Source: Mytilus galloprovincialis
Lineage: Eukaryota; Mollusca; Bivalvia; Mytilida; Mytilidae
Reading direction: 5' to 3'
DNA length: 64,000 bases
NCBI RefSeq assembly: GCF_965363235.1
Contig: NC_134851.1
Span: 26,962,847 to 27,026,846, forward strand
The position numbers were made by a program, and so were the translations under genes. The notes under the pieces are model-generated. The model was not told the DNA's origin. It made no database searches and saw only the letters and a list, made by a program, of their open reading frames with translations. Shown here piece after piece: positions 24,141-34,839 of the stretch. Position 1 is the stretch's first letter; the number at the start of each line of letters is the position of its first letter.

Positions 24141-24723
24141 ATAAAAATATATTAGATGGCCTCAATGATGTAAACGCAACGCAAACAATTTCCGTTAATA
24201 TGTTAACATCTTGAACTTAGACCCTGGGTTCAAAGGGGTTACAAAACCGATTCACAAATAGAGATCTCCTTCCGCTTAAATGTTATCCTTAGTGAAGTAT
24301 ACAGGCAACTTCGTTTACAGAAATATATACACATTTTATCAAATATATTGTCATGCATCTGCATATTCACGTTTTTTTATGCTGAACTTTAGTCAAATTC
24401 AATTCCATACAAATTTTATTACGTAAAGCAATAGGAGTAAGAATAATTGTAGCGCCAATTTAACCAGCATTGATCATTTCCATCATCAAAGTTATTTATC
24501 GTATCATATGAATTATATTTAAAAAAAAATGGCTAGGTAATACTTCTCATCCGAATACACACCTATATATAAATCATATGTCATTCGACATTTTATTTCG
24601 TACTTTTGTCACTTCTGTATCGAAGCATAACTGTTATCATTACATCAGATTTAAAACCTATTATACACGATTGTTAACAATCTATCGTCGTATAATGCAT
24701 TCCATTCGTTTAAGAATTGATTC
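24141..24723. other. AT-rich stretch, nothing recognised
   Basis: Nothing supportable is seen before the tandem array. Confidence 0.4.
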
Positions 24724-25319
24724 AATGATAAATGTGTTTTAAACCAGGACACATTCAGTTACAATACTTGTTTTTTTTTTTAAAACGCAGTGTCATTAAA
24801 TATGTGACAGATACAGATACTGCAAGTATTCTTTGAGAAAGACAAATACAAAAAATAAATTTATGTTATATAATGATAAATGTGTTTTAAACCAGGACAC
24901 ATTCAGTTACAATACTTGGTGTTTTTTTTTAAAACGCAGTGTCATTAAATATGTGACAGATACAGATACTGCAAGTATTCTTTGAGAAAGACAAATACAA
25001 AAAATAAATTTATGTTATATAATGATAAATGTGTTTTAAACCAGGACACATTCAGTTACAATACTTGGTGTTTTTTTTTAAAACGCAGTGTCATTAAATA
25101 TGTGACAGATACAGATACTGCAAGTATTCTTTGAGAAAGACAAATACAAAAAATAAATTTATGTTATATAATGATAAATGTGTTTTAAACCAGGACACAT
25201 TCAGTTACAATACTTGGTGTTTTTTTTTAAAACGCAGTGTCATTAAATATGTGACAGATACAGATACTGCAAGTATTCTTTGAGAAAGACAAATACAAAA
25301 AATAAATTTATGTTATATA
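24724..25319. repeat. Tandem array, 149 bp x 4, nearly identical units
   Basis: Units start at 24724, 24872, 25021 and 25170. Each runs from AATGATAAATGTGTTTTAAA through a poly-T tract, AAACGCAGTGTCATTAAATA and GATACTGCAAGTATTC to AATAAATTTATGTTATAT. Only the first unit differs (CTTGTTTTTT instead of CTTGGTGTTT and one base in length). Such identity means the expansion is very recent or the units are being homogenised. The inner GATACTGCAAGTATTC is a short palindrome-like piece. Copy number is likely to vary among individuals and may be mis-assembled. Confidence 0.95.
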
Positions 25320-26514
25320 AGTTTCTAAATCGTTCATTGTTAATTAGATAATAACTTAACTTATTCTATACCACTAAGAAAACCAAAACCGATAACCATT
25401 TAATCTTGACCATGGTGAGTGGAATACCGGCTTCACACATTGTTTTACACCAACGTAAGCCGGGCGTAGTAAAAACCCGTGTACGCTGCCAATACGAATG
25501 TATGCTCTTTGTTAAGGTTGTTGTTTCTTTAAAATATATGCCAAAGGGGTGTTTTATACGCCCACAGAGCGCCGAAACAATTCCAGGCGTATGTTACAAA
25601 CAAACTTATCTGCAGCGTTTCCAAGCGCGCTTGTAATGTAGCGAACAGATATACGCTTGAAAAACGCGAAAGCTAGAAGAAACGTGTTCTGCTGCATGAC
25701 ACTTTCTTGGAGTTCAAGCTTATACCTTTGCATTTCGACGTGATTTAAACTGATACAACGCGCGTCTTATATTTGCTTAGCGTTCCACTTGCGTGCACTT
25801 AACCACGATAACCTAACACATACGGACTTAGTCGATTTTCTTTGTACATCTGGTGCACGTCGGTTTATACGCCAATATGTGACGCCGGCATAACATTATG
25901 TAATGCTAGCATTTAGATAAGGTAAACGCAATGTGAATAATTAACATTAATACTCAAATGCCTCTCTCTTACGTATTGTCAGTTCGAACAAGTAGTTGTG
26001 TCTGAAATGCAGCTATTTCTATAGTTATTTAAACCTTACGCGTTACTGTTTGACGTGAACTTTATGTCGGTGAAAGTTTGATAATCGCTGAATTGTAGCT
26101 TATTTGACGTCTATGAAGTACATGTATTTAATATTTACCGGAACAACAGACCGAAATCAATCCATCCTTAAAATATATACACAGTTTTGACATATACATA
26201 TTTATATATTATATGAAATCGTATAGTGAATGAACTTCGTCATATAAGTATAAAGATACTTCAGCTGTATTGCTTGATGAATGAGAATGCAATTATTATT
26301 TTATTTAGATTAGAATGCATACATCGTCATTGTTCTTCGTACTTTTTGAACATATATGCTGAATATTTGTGAAAAGATGCTTCAATTTTGTTTGCATCGT
26401 TTACAATGTCTTTATGTCCTCTTTTTATAAATATTATTTGCCATCAATCATTTCAAAATTAACTCTGCATGAATTCATTTCATAAAATGTTTGCAAAAAC
26501 CAGTCGAGGAGAAT
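25320..26514. other. Spacer with a CpG-containing, less AT-rich block
   Basis: Between about 25400 and 25910 the base composition rises in GC, and CG dinucleotides are frequent (for example AACGTAAGCCGGGCG, CAACGCGCGTC, GACGCCGGCAT). A 76-codon frame starting in ACCATGG at 25406 runs through it. I recognise no product, and a splice donor-like ATG/GTGAGT overlaps the start. It may be a first-exon or regulatory block or a foreign repeat. The rest is AT-rich. Confidence 0.4.
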
Positions 26515-26668
26515 ACGAAGTCTAAGCCAAACACATAAGTCAAACATAAAATGACAACGCCATGGCAAAAAAAAAACAGACAAAATAAAACAGGCAAACA
26601 ACAGTTCAAACACTCTATATACTGATATAGAAAACAAGAGACTGAGCAGTACGAACACCAACATCATA
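26515..26668 (+). repeat. Family E fragment
   Basis: AAATGACAACGCCATGGCAAAA, AACAGACAAAATAAAACAGG, CAAACAACAG and GAGCAGTACGAACACC match the central part of the copy at 1286. The copy is diverged. Confidence 0.6.
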
Positions 26669-26678
26669 ATGCTCATGT

Positions 26679-26846
26679 TACTGTTAATTCAGAAATTGTT
26701 GCAATGTTTTTATAATTGCGAAAAATGCCACAGTAATCACAATAATTTAAAGTTGCATCTATATCGCAAAAACTAAAATCGTTGTTTAGTTTTGAATGAC
26801 CAAATCGCAATAATAAACGTACGCAATAATTTCTGAATTTACAGTA
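26679..26846. mobile_element. Short inverted-repeat MITE with TA flanks, first copy
   Basis: The ends TACTGTTAATTCAGAAATTG and AATAATTTCTGAATTTACAG-TA are inverted repeats of about 24 bp. A second element with the same ends lies at 50631-50829. The TA at each edge would fit a Tc1/mariner-type target duplication (inference). The interior of 120 bp is AT-rich. Confidence 0.8.
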
Positions 26847-26994
26847 TTACAAACCCGATGAAATTTCTCAGTCAGTTAATCCCAACTTGGGAAAAGATTT
26901 GTTGAGTAGTTCTTTATTTTTTCATCATGTGTTCCTGTATAAAGTCTCCATCAAATGAAGAATGATTGAAACAAAGAGAGAAGCAGAGTTGGTT
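26847..26994. other. Short spacer
   Basis: Nothing recognised. Confidence 0.3.
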
Positions 26995-27140
26995 TTCATT
27001 AGAATGATTAAAATTGAAAATGGAAATAGGGAATGTGCCAAAGAGACAACAACCCGACCATAGAAAAACAACAACAGAAGGTCACCAACAGGTCTTCAAT
27101 GTAGCGAGAAATTCCCGCACCCGGGGGATTAGAATGCCGA
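26995..27140 (-). repeat. Interspersed repeat, family C copy
   Basis: It contains AAAATGGAAATAGGGAATGT, GCCAAAGAGACAACAACCCG, AGAAGGTCACCAACAGGTCT and TCAATGTAGCGAGAAATTCC. It is the reverse of the copy at 39520-39672. A 30-bp piece of the same end is present at 59281-59312. Confidence 0.8.
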
Positions 27141-27230
27141 TTGTCTGTTGGAAAACACGTTTTCCAAACAAAATCTATATATGATGTCAATCAACAAACT
27201 AAGCATCTTGATAATGTCAGTTTCAGATTT
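27116..27230 (-). pseudogene. Reverse transcriptase fragment (first copy)
   Basis: Read on the minus strand this encodes SETDIIKMLSLLIDIIY, then NVFSNRQ and, after a break, the region preceding the PMGTNCAPL block of a reverse transcriptase. It aligns base by base with 38785-38885, which extends further and shows that block. Only about 35 codons remain and frames are broken. I believe the source is a retroelement of the group whose enzyme carries GIPMGTNCAPLLADLF, possibly Penelope-like. The class is from memory. Confidence 0.55.
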
Positions 27231-27627
27231 TTTGTTTGATTGTTTGATTCCTAAAAAAAGTACGAGTTATCCTTCTCACGCCAAGCAAATTGTATCTACG
27301 TAGGCCATTCTATTTTATGAAAAAACAGAACCAAATCTTTTATTCTTTTTAAGTGTACACATTCGCGCCATCTGTAGAATAGGTTGTTTACAATAATTTT
27401 GAAGCCCGGCCAGATGCTGATAGAATTAATATTTAATCTAGAAAGATGTTTTGTGTAGCATTTTAATTGTAAGACCCAGCTATACAACGTAGCTTGTATG
27501 ATTAAGGTGTCCATTGGTAAGAGTTTGGGGTATAACTTGAGTTTCAAAGCGAATTGTAGATACCTATTTCATTAATCAAGCAGTTAATGTAATGTGATTT
27601 ACTTAATAAAAGATGCTGCATGGGTCG
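27231..27627. other. AT-rich stretch, nothing recognised
   Basis: There is an 83-codon minus-strand frame at 27296-27547 with no recognisable motif and no splice pair. I do not call it. Confidence 0.4.
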
Positions 27628-27632
27628 TTATA

Positions 27633-28872
27633 GAGCTTTCTTACAAATTGACGAAAGGTACGTAAGATTGACGAATCATACTTAAGACTCGTTTTAGGGA
27701 TCCTTTATTTTGACATATTTAAATAATAGTCGTGGAACTTCTGACAATTATTGTGCATGCAACGACACTTATTAAAATTGGATTTTTCTTGAGATATTTA
27801 GGATTTCGGGACGTACGATATGTTAGAATATTATGATTATTGATTCAACCAGGTCGTCGTAGATAACACTACAAAATATTTTAGATATAGAGTAGTCAGA
27901 CGAACAAAATGCCCCTAGAAGACGAAAAACCGGCCCCTCCCCCACTCTTCAATATTACAATGTTGAACTGTGTAACCTAATAAAATGTCAAAGCAAATAC
28001 ATTGTCTTCTTCTCTAACAGAAACACAAATACTTCCTTGATTCAAAATTTGCAACGCTCAAAATAATAAAACGAAAATGAAGAAAACAAGATGATCTTTA
28101 TACTATGCCATATGCTGGCTCGTTTCATAACTTTTGAATCATCGCCTCTCCCCTGGTAATATTCATTGCCACCCCCACCCCCCCCCCTTAAATGTGTATA
28201 TATGATACACCGGAGCAATGGAACGGTTATTTTAGCGTATAACTGCGTTTTGCCTATAGTGCTGAACATTCATGAAATATTAGCCACTGGACGATAAGTG
28301 ACAACTTCGCGTCTATCTTCCAAACATGTGTACTGTTAAATCGTCATTATAAAATCCACAATATATATATGGTGCAAAATTGTAGATTTATTTTCTTGAT
28401 AAACAAAGTCTTTTTCTAGATTTATTCAACATTACTTTTTAAAAACATTGTAGCATCATTTTTTTGCAAATCTCGATATTCCACTTTGATAATTTGCAGA
28501 AAGTGTACTGTAACAAATAAAAATAAATGTGAATCTTGTCGTTAAATTTAGACTAACATACTTCAATAATGTCATTGAAATGTTAATCGTGAAACTCGTG
28601 CTTAAAAAATTCCCGCGGAAATGTGTGTACTCGTGGTTTACGTAAGTAACGTATCGGACGTAAGTGTATTTGACACAATTTTTCTCTGTTTGATTATATT
28701 AAAATCGTGTATTATTTGCGATATTATTTTTTTTTTTTTTAAATAAACTTGATTTAGAAAAGAATGCTGTTTTACTGGATAAAACAAAGACTCTTTTAAC
28801 TGTTATTGTAGAAATGAAATACGTGCTCCCTTTACGTTCGTTCGTACCTTTCGTCAATTTGTAAGAAAGCTC
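27633..28872. mobile_element. 1.24-kb inverted-repeat element flanked by TTATA
   Basis: The first 30 bp (GAGCTTTCTTACAAATTGAC, then GAAAGGTACG) are repeated exactly in reverse at 28843-28872. TTATA lies directly outside both ends (27628-27632 and 28873-28877), as expected of a 5-bp target duplication. Subterminal copies of ACGTAAG/TTACGT occur near both ends. No transposase is recognisable, and a C-rich tract (28171-28187) lies inside. The whole is a non-autonomous DNA transposon of unknown superfamily. Confidence 0.85.
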
Positions 28873-28877
28873 TTATA

Positions 28878-29514
28878 TGCGGCAATATATTTGTAGTATA
28901 CATGTAGGTATAACATAACTATCAATTTAAGGCAGTCACATGTGACAATTCGGCTTTTTTAGGAGGATTTTTAAGGGTAGAAAGGATACCTCGGCGTTGT
29001 TTTTAACAGGTGTATCCATATCATCGTCACTAATCGTCTACAGGACAGCGAATCGCAAACGGAATGAACTATACTCATTTAATCATCAGATTTTGCAACG
29101 TAGCTAACAATCCTGTTCAACAACTAACCGCAAATGTTCAATCAAAGTCTAGATATATACATATTGGAACTAGATGTACACCTGAGAAACCGGACATCAT
29201 TTTTTCCAGGGTTTCCGATGTATATCGACATAGACAATCATAAATATGTTGCATGAAAACAAGACAGTAATTTCGGGTTAACGTAGTACTGCGGACCAGT
29301 TAGTTGTGTTACTTGAAATGGTTTGATGGTATAACAAAATATGAGGCTACTTGATTAAAGATTTATGTTCTAGAGAGAAAATGACCGTTTCCATGTCTAT
29401 GCAACTTTAGAGGTTTGCAAGGAACTGCGTCCTAGAGATCAACACTTTTGGTTTGTTGGGATGTCATACATTTTGATTGGCACATCCCCAGCACCTTTAA
29501 ATCCACTCGATACA
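28878..29514. other. Unique-looking stretch, nothing recognised
   Basis: I see no repeats or coding exons that I can support. Confidence 0.4.
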
Positions 29515-29522
29515 TTTATGCG

Positions 29523-29595
29523 CACAGGCACTTGTCTCAGAAAAAAATTGTCCTAAGGTATAAAGGAAAATTTTATTCTGAGACAAGTGCCTGTG
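29523..29595. mobile_element. 73-bp hairpin MITE with 8-bp target duplication
   Basis: The arms CACAGGCACTTGTCTCAGAA and TTCTGAGACAAGTGCCTGTG are exact reverse complements, separated by a short AT-rich loop. TTTATGCG flanks both sides (29515-29522 and 29596-29603). An 8-bp duplication is the hallmark of hAT and a few other superfamilies, so I infer a hAT-driven MITE. The insertion looks recent because arms and duplication are perfect. Confidence 0.9.
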
Positions 29596-29690
29596 TTTAT
29601 GCGGTTTTGACATTCTGCCCGTAATGAACAAATCAACCGCTCCACTGATCTAAGACAGTACTCTTTTTGAATCTATTCAAACATTTGCAG

Positions 29691-29850
29691 GATGATATTG
29701 ATAAATGTCAGACTTTCCTCATCCAGTGCCGAAACCTATGCAATAGCTGCAGCAGTCCTTCGATCAAGAATGGAGGAAAATTCCGAATTACGTATTCGCC
29801 GATCTATCGATTTTTTCCGAAACAGTTCCATGCTTTGTTAAAGGCTAATG
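29691..29850 (+). CDS. Candidate internal exon of unknown gene
   Basis: A 160-bp open block lies between a good acceptor (ATTCAAACATTTGCAG) and a good donor (AATG/GTGAGC). Two frames are open. One gives DDIDKCQTFLIQCRNLCNSC at its start with several cysteines. The other gives RLSSSSAETYAIAAAVLRSR followed by MEENSELRIRRSIDFFRNSS and a stop just before the donor. The second has the amphipathic, charged pattern of a real helix but would end the protein here. Composition is less AT-rich than the surroundings. I recognise no domain and no neighbouring exon. It could be a host exon or a fragment of a mobile element. Confidence 0.35.
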
Positions 29851-29864
29851 GTGAGCACATGTGA

Positions 29865-30724
29865 TGATTTTTTTTGCGACTTTGATGTGAGTTAATTAAA
29901 AAGTAAAATAAACAAAATACTGATCTCAGAGTAAAACTCAAGACTGATAGTCCCTAATAAAGAGGAAAAATCAAAAGCTCAAACTCATCAAACGAATGTT
30001 CTTGTTATGTAATATTTATCAGCCTTTAATTTTATTCAACGAAAAAAGTTGATACGTCATTTTAGATAATATCTTAATTGCGAGTTTCTTTTGCATGCTC
30101 AACGGTCTTTGAAATGTTAAAATTTCTTAAACCAATGAAGATCGAATCATACACGAACAATGTACATACGTAAACGGTTATCTGACCGAACGATTTACGA
30201 TTGATAACAAAACGCTGCACACACGTTGTATAGACGCTGCATGTACAATGTACAAACATTTGCATAACCATAAATCATACATGTACGACAAACAAAGCCA
30301 CATACTGTTGTTTAGCGTTCATCATTTCGTCAAGTCTCTGCTTACTTTTGCTACGATTTTCTATAGAACTTATCAACACCTCAAAGGTATTGCTCTTATG
30401 CCTTCGGTGTAGGTTATCTGCATATTCCTGCCTACTAATTATATATCTTCAATTGATACGATATTCCCGGGCTTGTATTTCCTAACACGATGTCCATGAT
30501 AGAGGGTTGTTACTCACAGGGAAGCTATTAAACCAAGAGTTCCAAATGGTAAGGTTGAAATTATCCCTTCGTAAATTTTAAGGAGGCCATCACGAGTTGG
30601 TTGACCGTTTTACATTAACCGTTTTACAGATGATATTGTATATGTTCCTTGTGTCGTTACTACACTCCAATTTCATTTTCACGAGTGGGATCTACCGAAT
30701 TAGACTATTCAACGAGTTTGTAAT
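29865..30724. other. Unique-looking stretch, nothing recognised
   Basis: No feature supported. A 65-codon minus-strand frame at 30074-30271 lacks motifs. Confidence 0.4.
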
Positions 30725-30962
30725 ACCATGAGCAACACGACGGGTGCCTGATGTTGAGCAGGATCTGCTTTCCCTTACGGAGCACCTGAGATCCCCCCAA
30801 GTTTTTGGTGGGATTCATGTTGCTTAGTATCTAGTTTTCTATGTTATGTCTTGTGTACTGTTTTTTTTTCTGTTTGTATTTATTCTTTATTAGCCATGGA
30901 GTTGTCAGTTTATTTTTCGATCTATGAGTTTGACTGTCTCTCTGCTATCTTTCGCCCCTCTT
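30725..30962 (-). repeat. Family E copy, reverse orientation
   Basis: It contains CATGAGCAACACGACGGGTG, GGAGCACCTGAGATCCCC, TAGCCATGGAGTTGTCAGTT, ATGAGTTTGACTGTCTCTCT and TATCTTTCGCCCCTCTT. This is the reverse complement of the blocks in the copy at 1286-1588, in the same order. Confidence 0.8.
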
Positions 30963-31491
30963 GTGTCTTGTTATGTCACCCTCGTTAACTTTTTCACTTG
31001 AAACCATGCAAGTTATGTCGATTCTGTCATGTGCAAATAGATAAAATATATACAGAAACATATAAATTTGTGAAAATAAATACATCAGAACCTGAAATAT
31101 CAAGAAACTGCTAATCACATACATTGTAAAATTCTTATTGTAGTTATAAATTACAAAACTATTTCTTCGAAACACCAAGAACTATAATAGATGGTGTAAA
31201 ACGACATAAGGCTCCATGAATGAAAAGACAATTGGTAAAAAACGGGCTTTGATTTTCTCTCTGACTTCACTAGAGCTGCAAAAATAGCGTGTCCATCAAA
31301 AGTTACGTGTGAGTTAAAAATATATTTGATGAAACTGGTAATAGGTACAAATAAAACATAACAAAAGTGTACACATGATAGTATGCTCTAACCCCATTGT
31401 TTGTTGAATAAAAGCTATTGGAGTATGCTTTCTAGAGACATTTACCGCACACATTATAAGTGCATTATCAAGGACATAATGACATTATTAC
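30963..31491. other. AT-rich stretch, nothing recognised
   Basis: No repeat pair or exon seen. Confidence 0.4.
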
Positions 31492-32244
31492 TTACACACT
31501 GTGTATAAACCACACCGGCAAAATTTGTTCGGACTCGATGGTATCTAACATCGGGCACAATGACGGAACATCAATAGACAGAAGAAAGATAGATTTCTCC
31601 TTATTTTCTTATTTTTTTCATGATATCAAAGAATATATATACATATACAACTATTCGCTTTTGTGATATGCAATATTTTCTACAACTGTTCTATATTAAC
31701 AGAGAAATAAGTAAAAATGCATGTCAAAATGACGAATTGAGTGAACCTTGCCTCGAAATTGTTTAATTTCTCGTTAAATTGTTCACATTGTTCGAAAAGA
31801 AAGGTACGGGAAGATAGATACTGACACGGAGATTGCAAAACTAGTCGTTATGAGCATCTCAATACTTGTATTTCTGTGTATGGAACGAAAGAAATGGGTC
31901 ATGTCAAAATGGAACTGGCCGGTTTCGTTAATGTTTACCACCCGGTTTCGTCATAGATTTCACAATGCATAACCCGGTTTGGTCAAATAAAAAAAAATCA
32001 TAATCGCATTACATTATAATTGATTATTTAACTTCAGCGTTGAAAATGAGTTTTGTGGGTCGTTGGAAAACAACTTCTTTCACCGGACAGCGGCTTATTA
32101 TTTATATGAGTCTCAGATACATACCGCCGAGTTGAACAATATTTTGATTATTTTTTGCTTTACAAAATCGTTAAATACATGAATCAATATAGTTTTGGCA
32201 ACCAAAGGTGGGGTCGGGGGGCTTGTAACCTATACGTCTTCCAG

Positions 32245-32389
32245 ATTCGCCACTTATCGTATAAAGTGTATACCGAATTAAAATATTGTAAGAAATGAGA
32301 AAACAGGGACACCCGGGAAATCGGATTAAGTGAGTTGGATTATGTTTATTATTTAATTCGGTATACACTTTATGAGATAAGTGACGAAT
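32245..32389. repeat. Nested inverted repeat inside the 2.66-kb element
   Basis: ATTCGCCACTTATCGTATAA with AGTGTATACCGAATTA is repeated in reverse as TTAATTCGGTATACACTTTA with TGAGATAAGTGACGAAT. The arms are about 36 bp around a 70-bp centre. It may be a separate small MITE that inserted into the larger element. Confidence 0.75.
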
Positions 32390-32600
32390 TTCAAGTTCTT
32401 TTTATCGATTTCTATACATTTTTTCAAATATTTATAAAAGTTATATGGCAAAAATGATAAGGAAGACAAAATATACAAATAAGTCGACTTGGCCGACATC
32501 CTAATAAAACTTATTGACCTTTAATTACGAGTCTTTTTTTCCATTTCTTTGCGTTTTTACACGCGCGTCACAATTTTGACAGGACGTATAATTGTATACA

Positions 32601-32822
32601 TCCGTCTGTCCGTCTGTCCGCCCACCTTTCATCCTTTTCCGTCCTTTCATCCGTCCGTTCCTCCATCTATCAATCATTCGGTCCGTCAGTCTATCTATCC
32701 GTCTATCCGTCTGTCCGTCTGTCCGCCCACCTTTCATCCTTTTCCGTCCTTTCATCCGTCCGTTCCTCCATCTATCAATCATTCGCTCCGTCAGTCTATC
32801 TATCCGTCTATCCGTCTGTCCA
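32601..32822. repeat. Tandem duplication of 105 bp rich in CCGT/CTGT
   Basis: TCCGTCTGTCCGTCTGTCCG starts at 32601 and again at 32706, and the two copies are almost identical. The tetranucleotide-like composition keeps frames open on both strands for over 100 codons, giving RTDGQTDRRIDR-like or SVCPSVRPP-like translations. This is a low-complexity artefact and not a gene. Confidence 0.85.
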
Positions 32823-32828
32823 GCATAA

Positions 32829-33400
32829 ACATGTCGCACCATAACTTGAGGACAGCTTATCTATATCTTAAAATTTAACATAGTTATTTCTTATAATGGT
32901 CAAACGATCTGTAAACCTTTTAGTGAAAATCAAATTAAATCTTTTTGAGTTACAGGAAATGTAAGTGAAACAGGAATGGGTTTTTTTTTTAACATGTCGC
33001 GCCATATCTCAAAAACGAAGAATTACAACTGCATCAAACTTTAAATACTTCTTAGTTATATAAATCTTTTAAACTTCTGTTTACTTTTTGGTGATAATTA
33101 AAATTTTGGTTTAGAGTGATTAATTTTTTTTTTGGTAAAACAAAAAAAAGGGGGGGGGGGTCACTTATTGCGATGTATCTCAAAACCTATTTATGATTAT
33201 TGTTTAAATTTTACTCACTTCTTATTAATATTAATCTTAAGATCCCTATACTTTTAGGTGATGATTCAAACTTTTATTTTAGAGTTATTGAGTTTTTTGT
33301 AAAAAAAGAAAAAGAGGTTTTCACATTATCTCAGAAACTATTCCTGATTATTGCATACAACTTCACTCACAAGACGACGGGCGTATCATGCGGTCATGGC
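32829..33400. repeat. Degenerate direct repeats of about 150-165 bp
   Basis: Blocks ATCTCAAAAACGAAG, CTCACTTCTTATTAATATTA, CTTTTAGGTGATGATTCAAA and TTTAGAGTTATTGAG recur about 3.5 times, for instance at 33015, 33178 and 33328 for the first of them. Homopolymer T and G tracts separate the units. The 147-codon frame at 33200-33643, the longest in the window, begins in this repeat and has no recognisable domain. Confidence 0.6.
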
Positions 33401-34163
33401 ACAGCTGTTTATTGCCAATTATTGTACAAAATTCCCCTCTTTGACAAATTTAAAATTAGTTTGAAGTTAAATGAAATAAGGGATACACCTTTCATTAGGA
33501 AAATGTGTGTTACCATAATTACCTATGTCCAGACGTGCCCGTTTAAAATAGATTTTAACACGCCAAGTTTACATTACAATAAATATATATTTAAATTCTC
33601 GAAAGACAATCTTCAGATCCGTGTCAACGTATCTTTTTATTAATTTGTTTGTTTAAAAAAAAAAAACCAAAAAAACCGGGTGATATATGTAGACGAAACC
33701 GGGTGATTGTGTAGTAAACAACATTGACGAAACCGGTTTATTTTAATTTGACATGACCCTTTTCTTTCGTTCCATACACAGAAATACAAGTATTGAGATG
33801 CTCATAATAAACAAATTTGCAATCTTCGTGTCAGTATCTATCTTCCCGTACCTTTCTTTTCGAACAATGTGAACAATTTAACGAGAAATTAAACAATTTC
33901 GAGGCAAGGTTCACTCAATTCGTCATTTTGACATGCATTTTTACTTATTTCTCCGTTAATATAGAACAGTTGTAGAAAATATTGCATACCACAATAGAAA
34001 ATAGTTGTATATGTATATATATTCTTTGCTTTCATGAAAAAAATAAGAAAATAAGGAGAAATCTATCTTTCTTCTGTCTATTGATGTTCCGTCATTGTGC
34101 CCGATGTTAGATACCATCGAGTCCGAACAAATTTTGCCGGTGTGGTTTAGACACAGTGTTACA

Positions 34164-34839
34164 TGTATATCGTAAATTTCCAAGGGAAAGGAGAATGGGT
34201 GTGTTTGTTTTTGTTGTGCTAATTTTTTTTTTTTTTGAGTCCATACGACAGGAAATACAAAAACAATTTAAACAAAAACAACAACAACAACTAAGTCGGA
34301 CTAAAAATATTTATAAAAAACAATGCTGATTGCACATCAGGAGGGATAACTTATACGAGTATAAGACATGTTTTTTTTTTCGCTTGGTCTCCAATTAAAC
34401 AGTTATTTATTTTTGTGGGGAATTGTGCAAATCGAACTTACTTAATTTTTAAATGAATACCAGACGGGTAATACATTACATACCAAATTGAAAAGGTATT
34501 CAACAGGTACACCTTAATATAAAGTATTTTCGAATTTGAAATGAATAAGAAAATAAATGTAAATTGGCAAAATAAAATGATACACTGATTTTGTCAATAA
34601 GTTGATATCCTGTGAGTCTTAGGTGGCCTGTGTATTTTCGTTTTTCTAACACAATCATCAGGTAACTGGAATAGTAATTCAATAACAATTTTCCTCTATA
34701 TTTAAGTAATTAGCTAAAGATAGTAACATGAATATGAATTAGTTTTAGTTATGTAATGCCACATGACCATTGGTCAATTGAAACGAACATTTATAGCATT
34801 ACTGTTTAAAATGGTCAACAAATGAGAAATTGCGAGCTA
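34164..34839. other. AT-rich stretch, nothing recognised
   Basis: There is a short CAA-rich tract at 34278-34292. No gene seen. Confidence 0.4.

Larger units (their letters stand above)
31497..34158. mobile_element. 2.66-kb element with about 490-bp inverted repeats, CACTGTG ends and TTACA flanks
   Basis: The left arm 31497-31990 and the right arm about 33665-34158 are inverted copies that can be followed through long shared blocks (CACACCGGCAAAATTTGTTC, GGACTCGATGGTATCTAACA, GAGGCAAGGTTCACTCAATT, CTTTCGTTCCATACACAGAA). Towards the inside both become repeats of ACCGGTTTCGT. The outermost bases are CACTGTG on both sides, and TTACA (31492-31496, 34159-34163) lies directly outside. The interior holds nested repeats and a 147-codon frame without recognisable motifs. 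Five-base duplications plus CACWRTG-type ends fit the Transib/RAG-related group, but arms this long are unusual for it and no transposase is present, so the class is open. Confidence 0.85.

Noticed and set aside
25406..25636. 76-codon frame starting in ACCATGG
   Set aside because: The start context is good and local GC is higher, but the product is unrecognisable and the ATG overlaps a donor-like GTGAGT. It is kept only as a note on the spacer.
32525..32878. 100-codon repetitive proteins on both strands
   Set aside because: They fall in a 105-bp duplication of CCGT/CTGT-rich low-complexity DNA, open on both strands, with no start context.
33200..33643. 147-codon open frame, the longest in the window
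   Set aside because: It starts inside degenerate 150-165-bp repeats within a transposon, has no recognisable domain, and its residue use follows AT-rich DNA. It could be a transposon gene relic, but I cannot support it.
34176..34212. Possible long terminal repeat boundary
   Set aside because: The long arms at 31497-34158 are inverted and not direct, so this is not an LTR retroelement.
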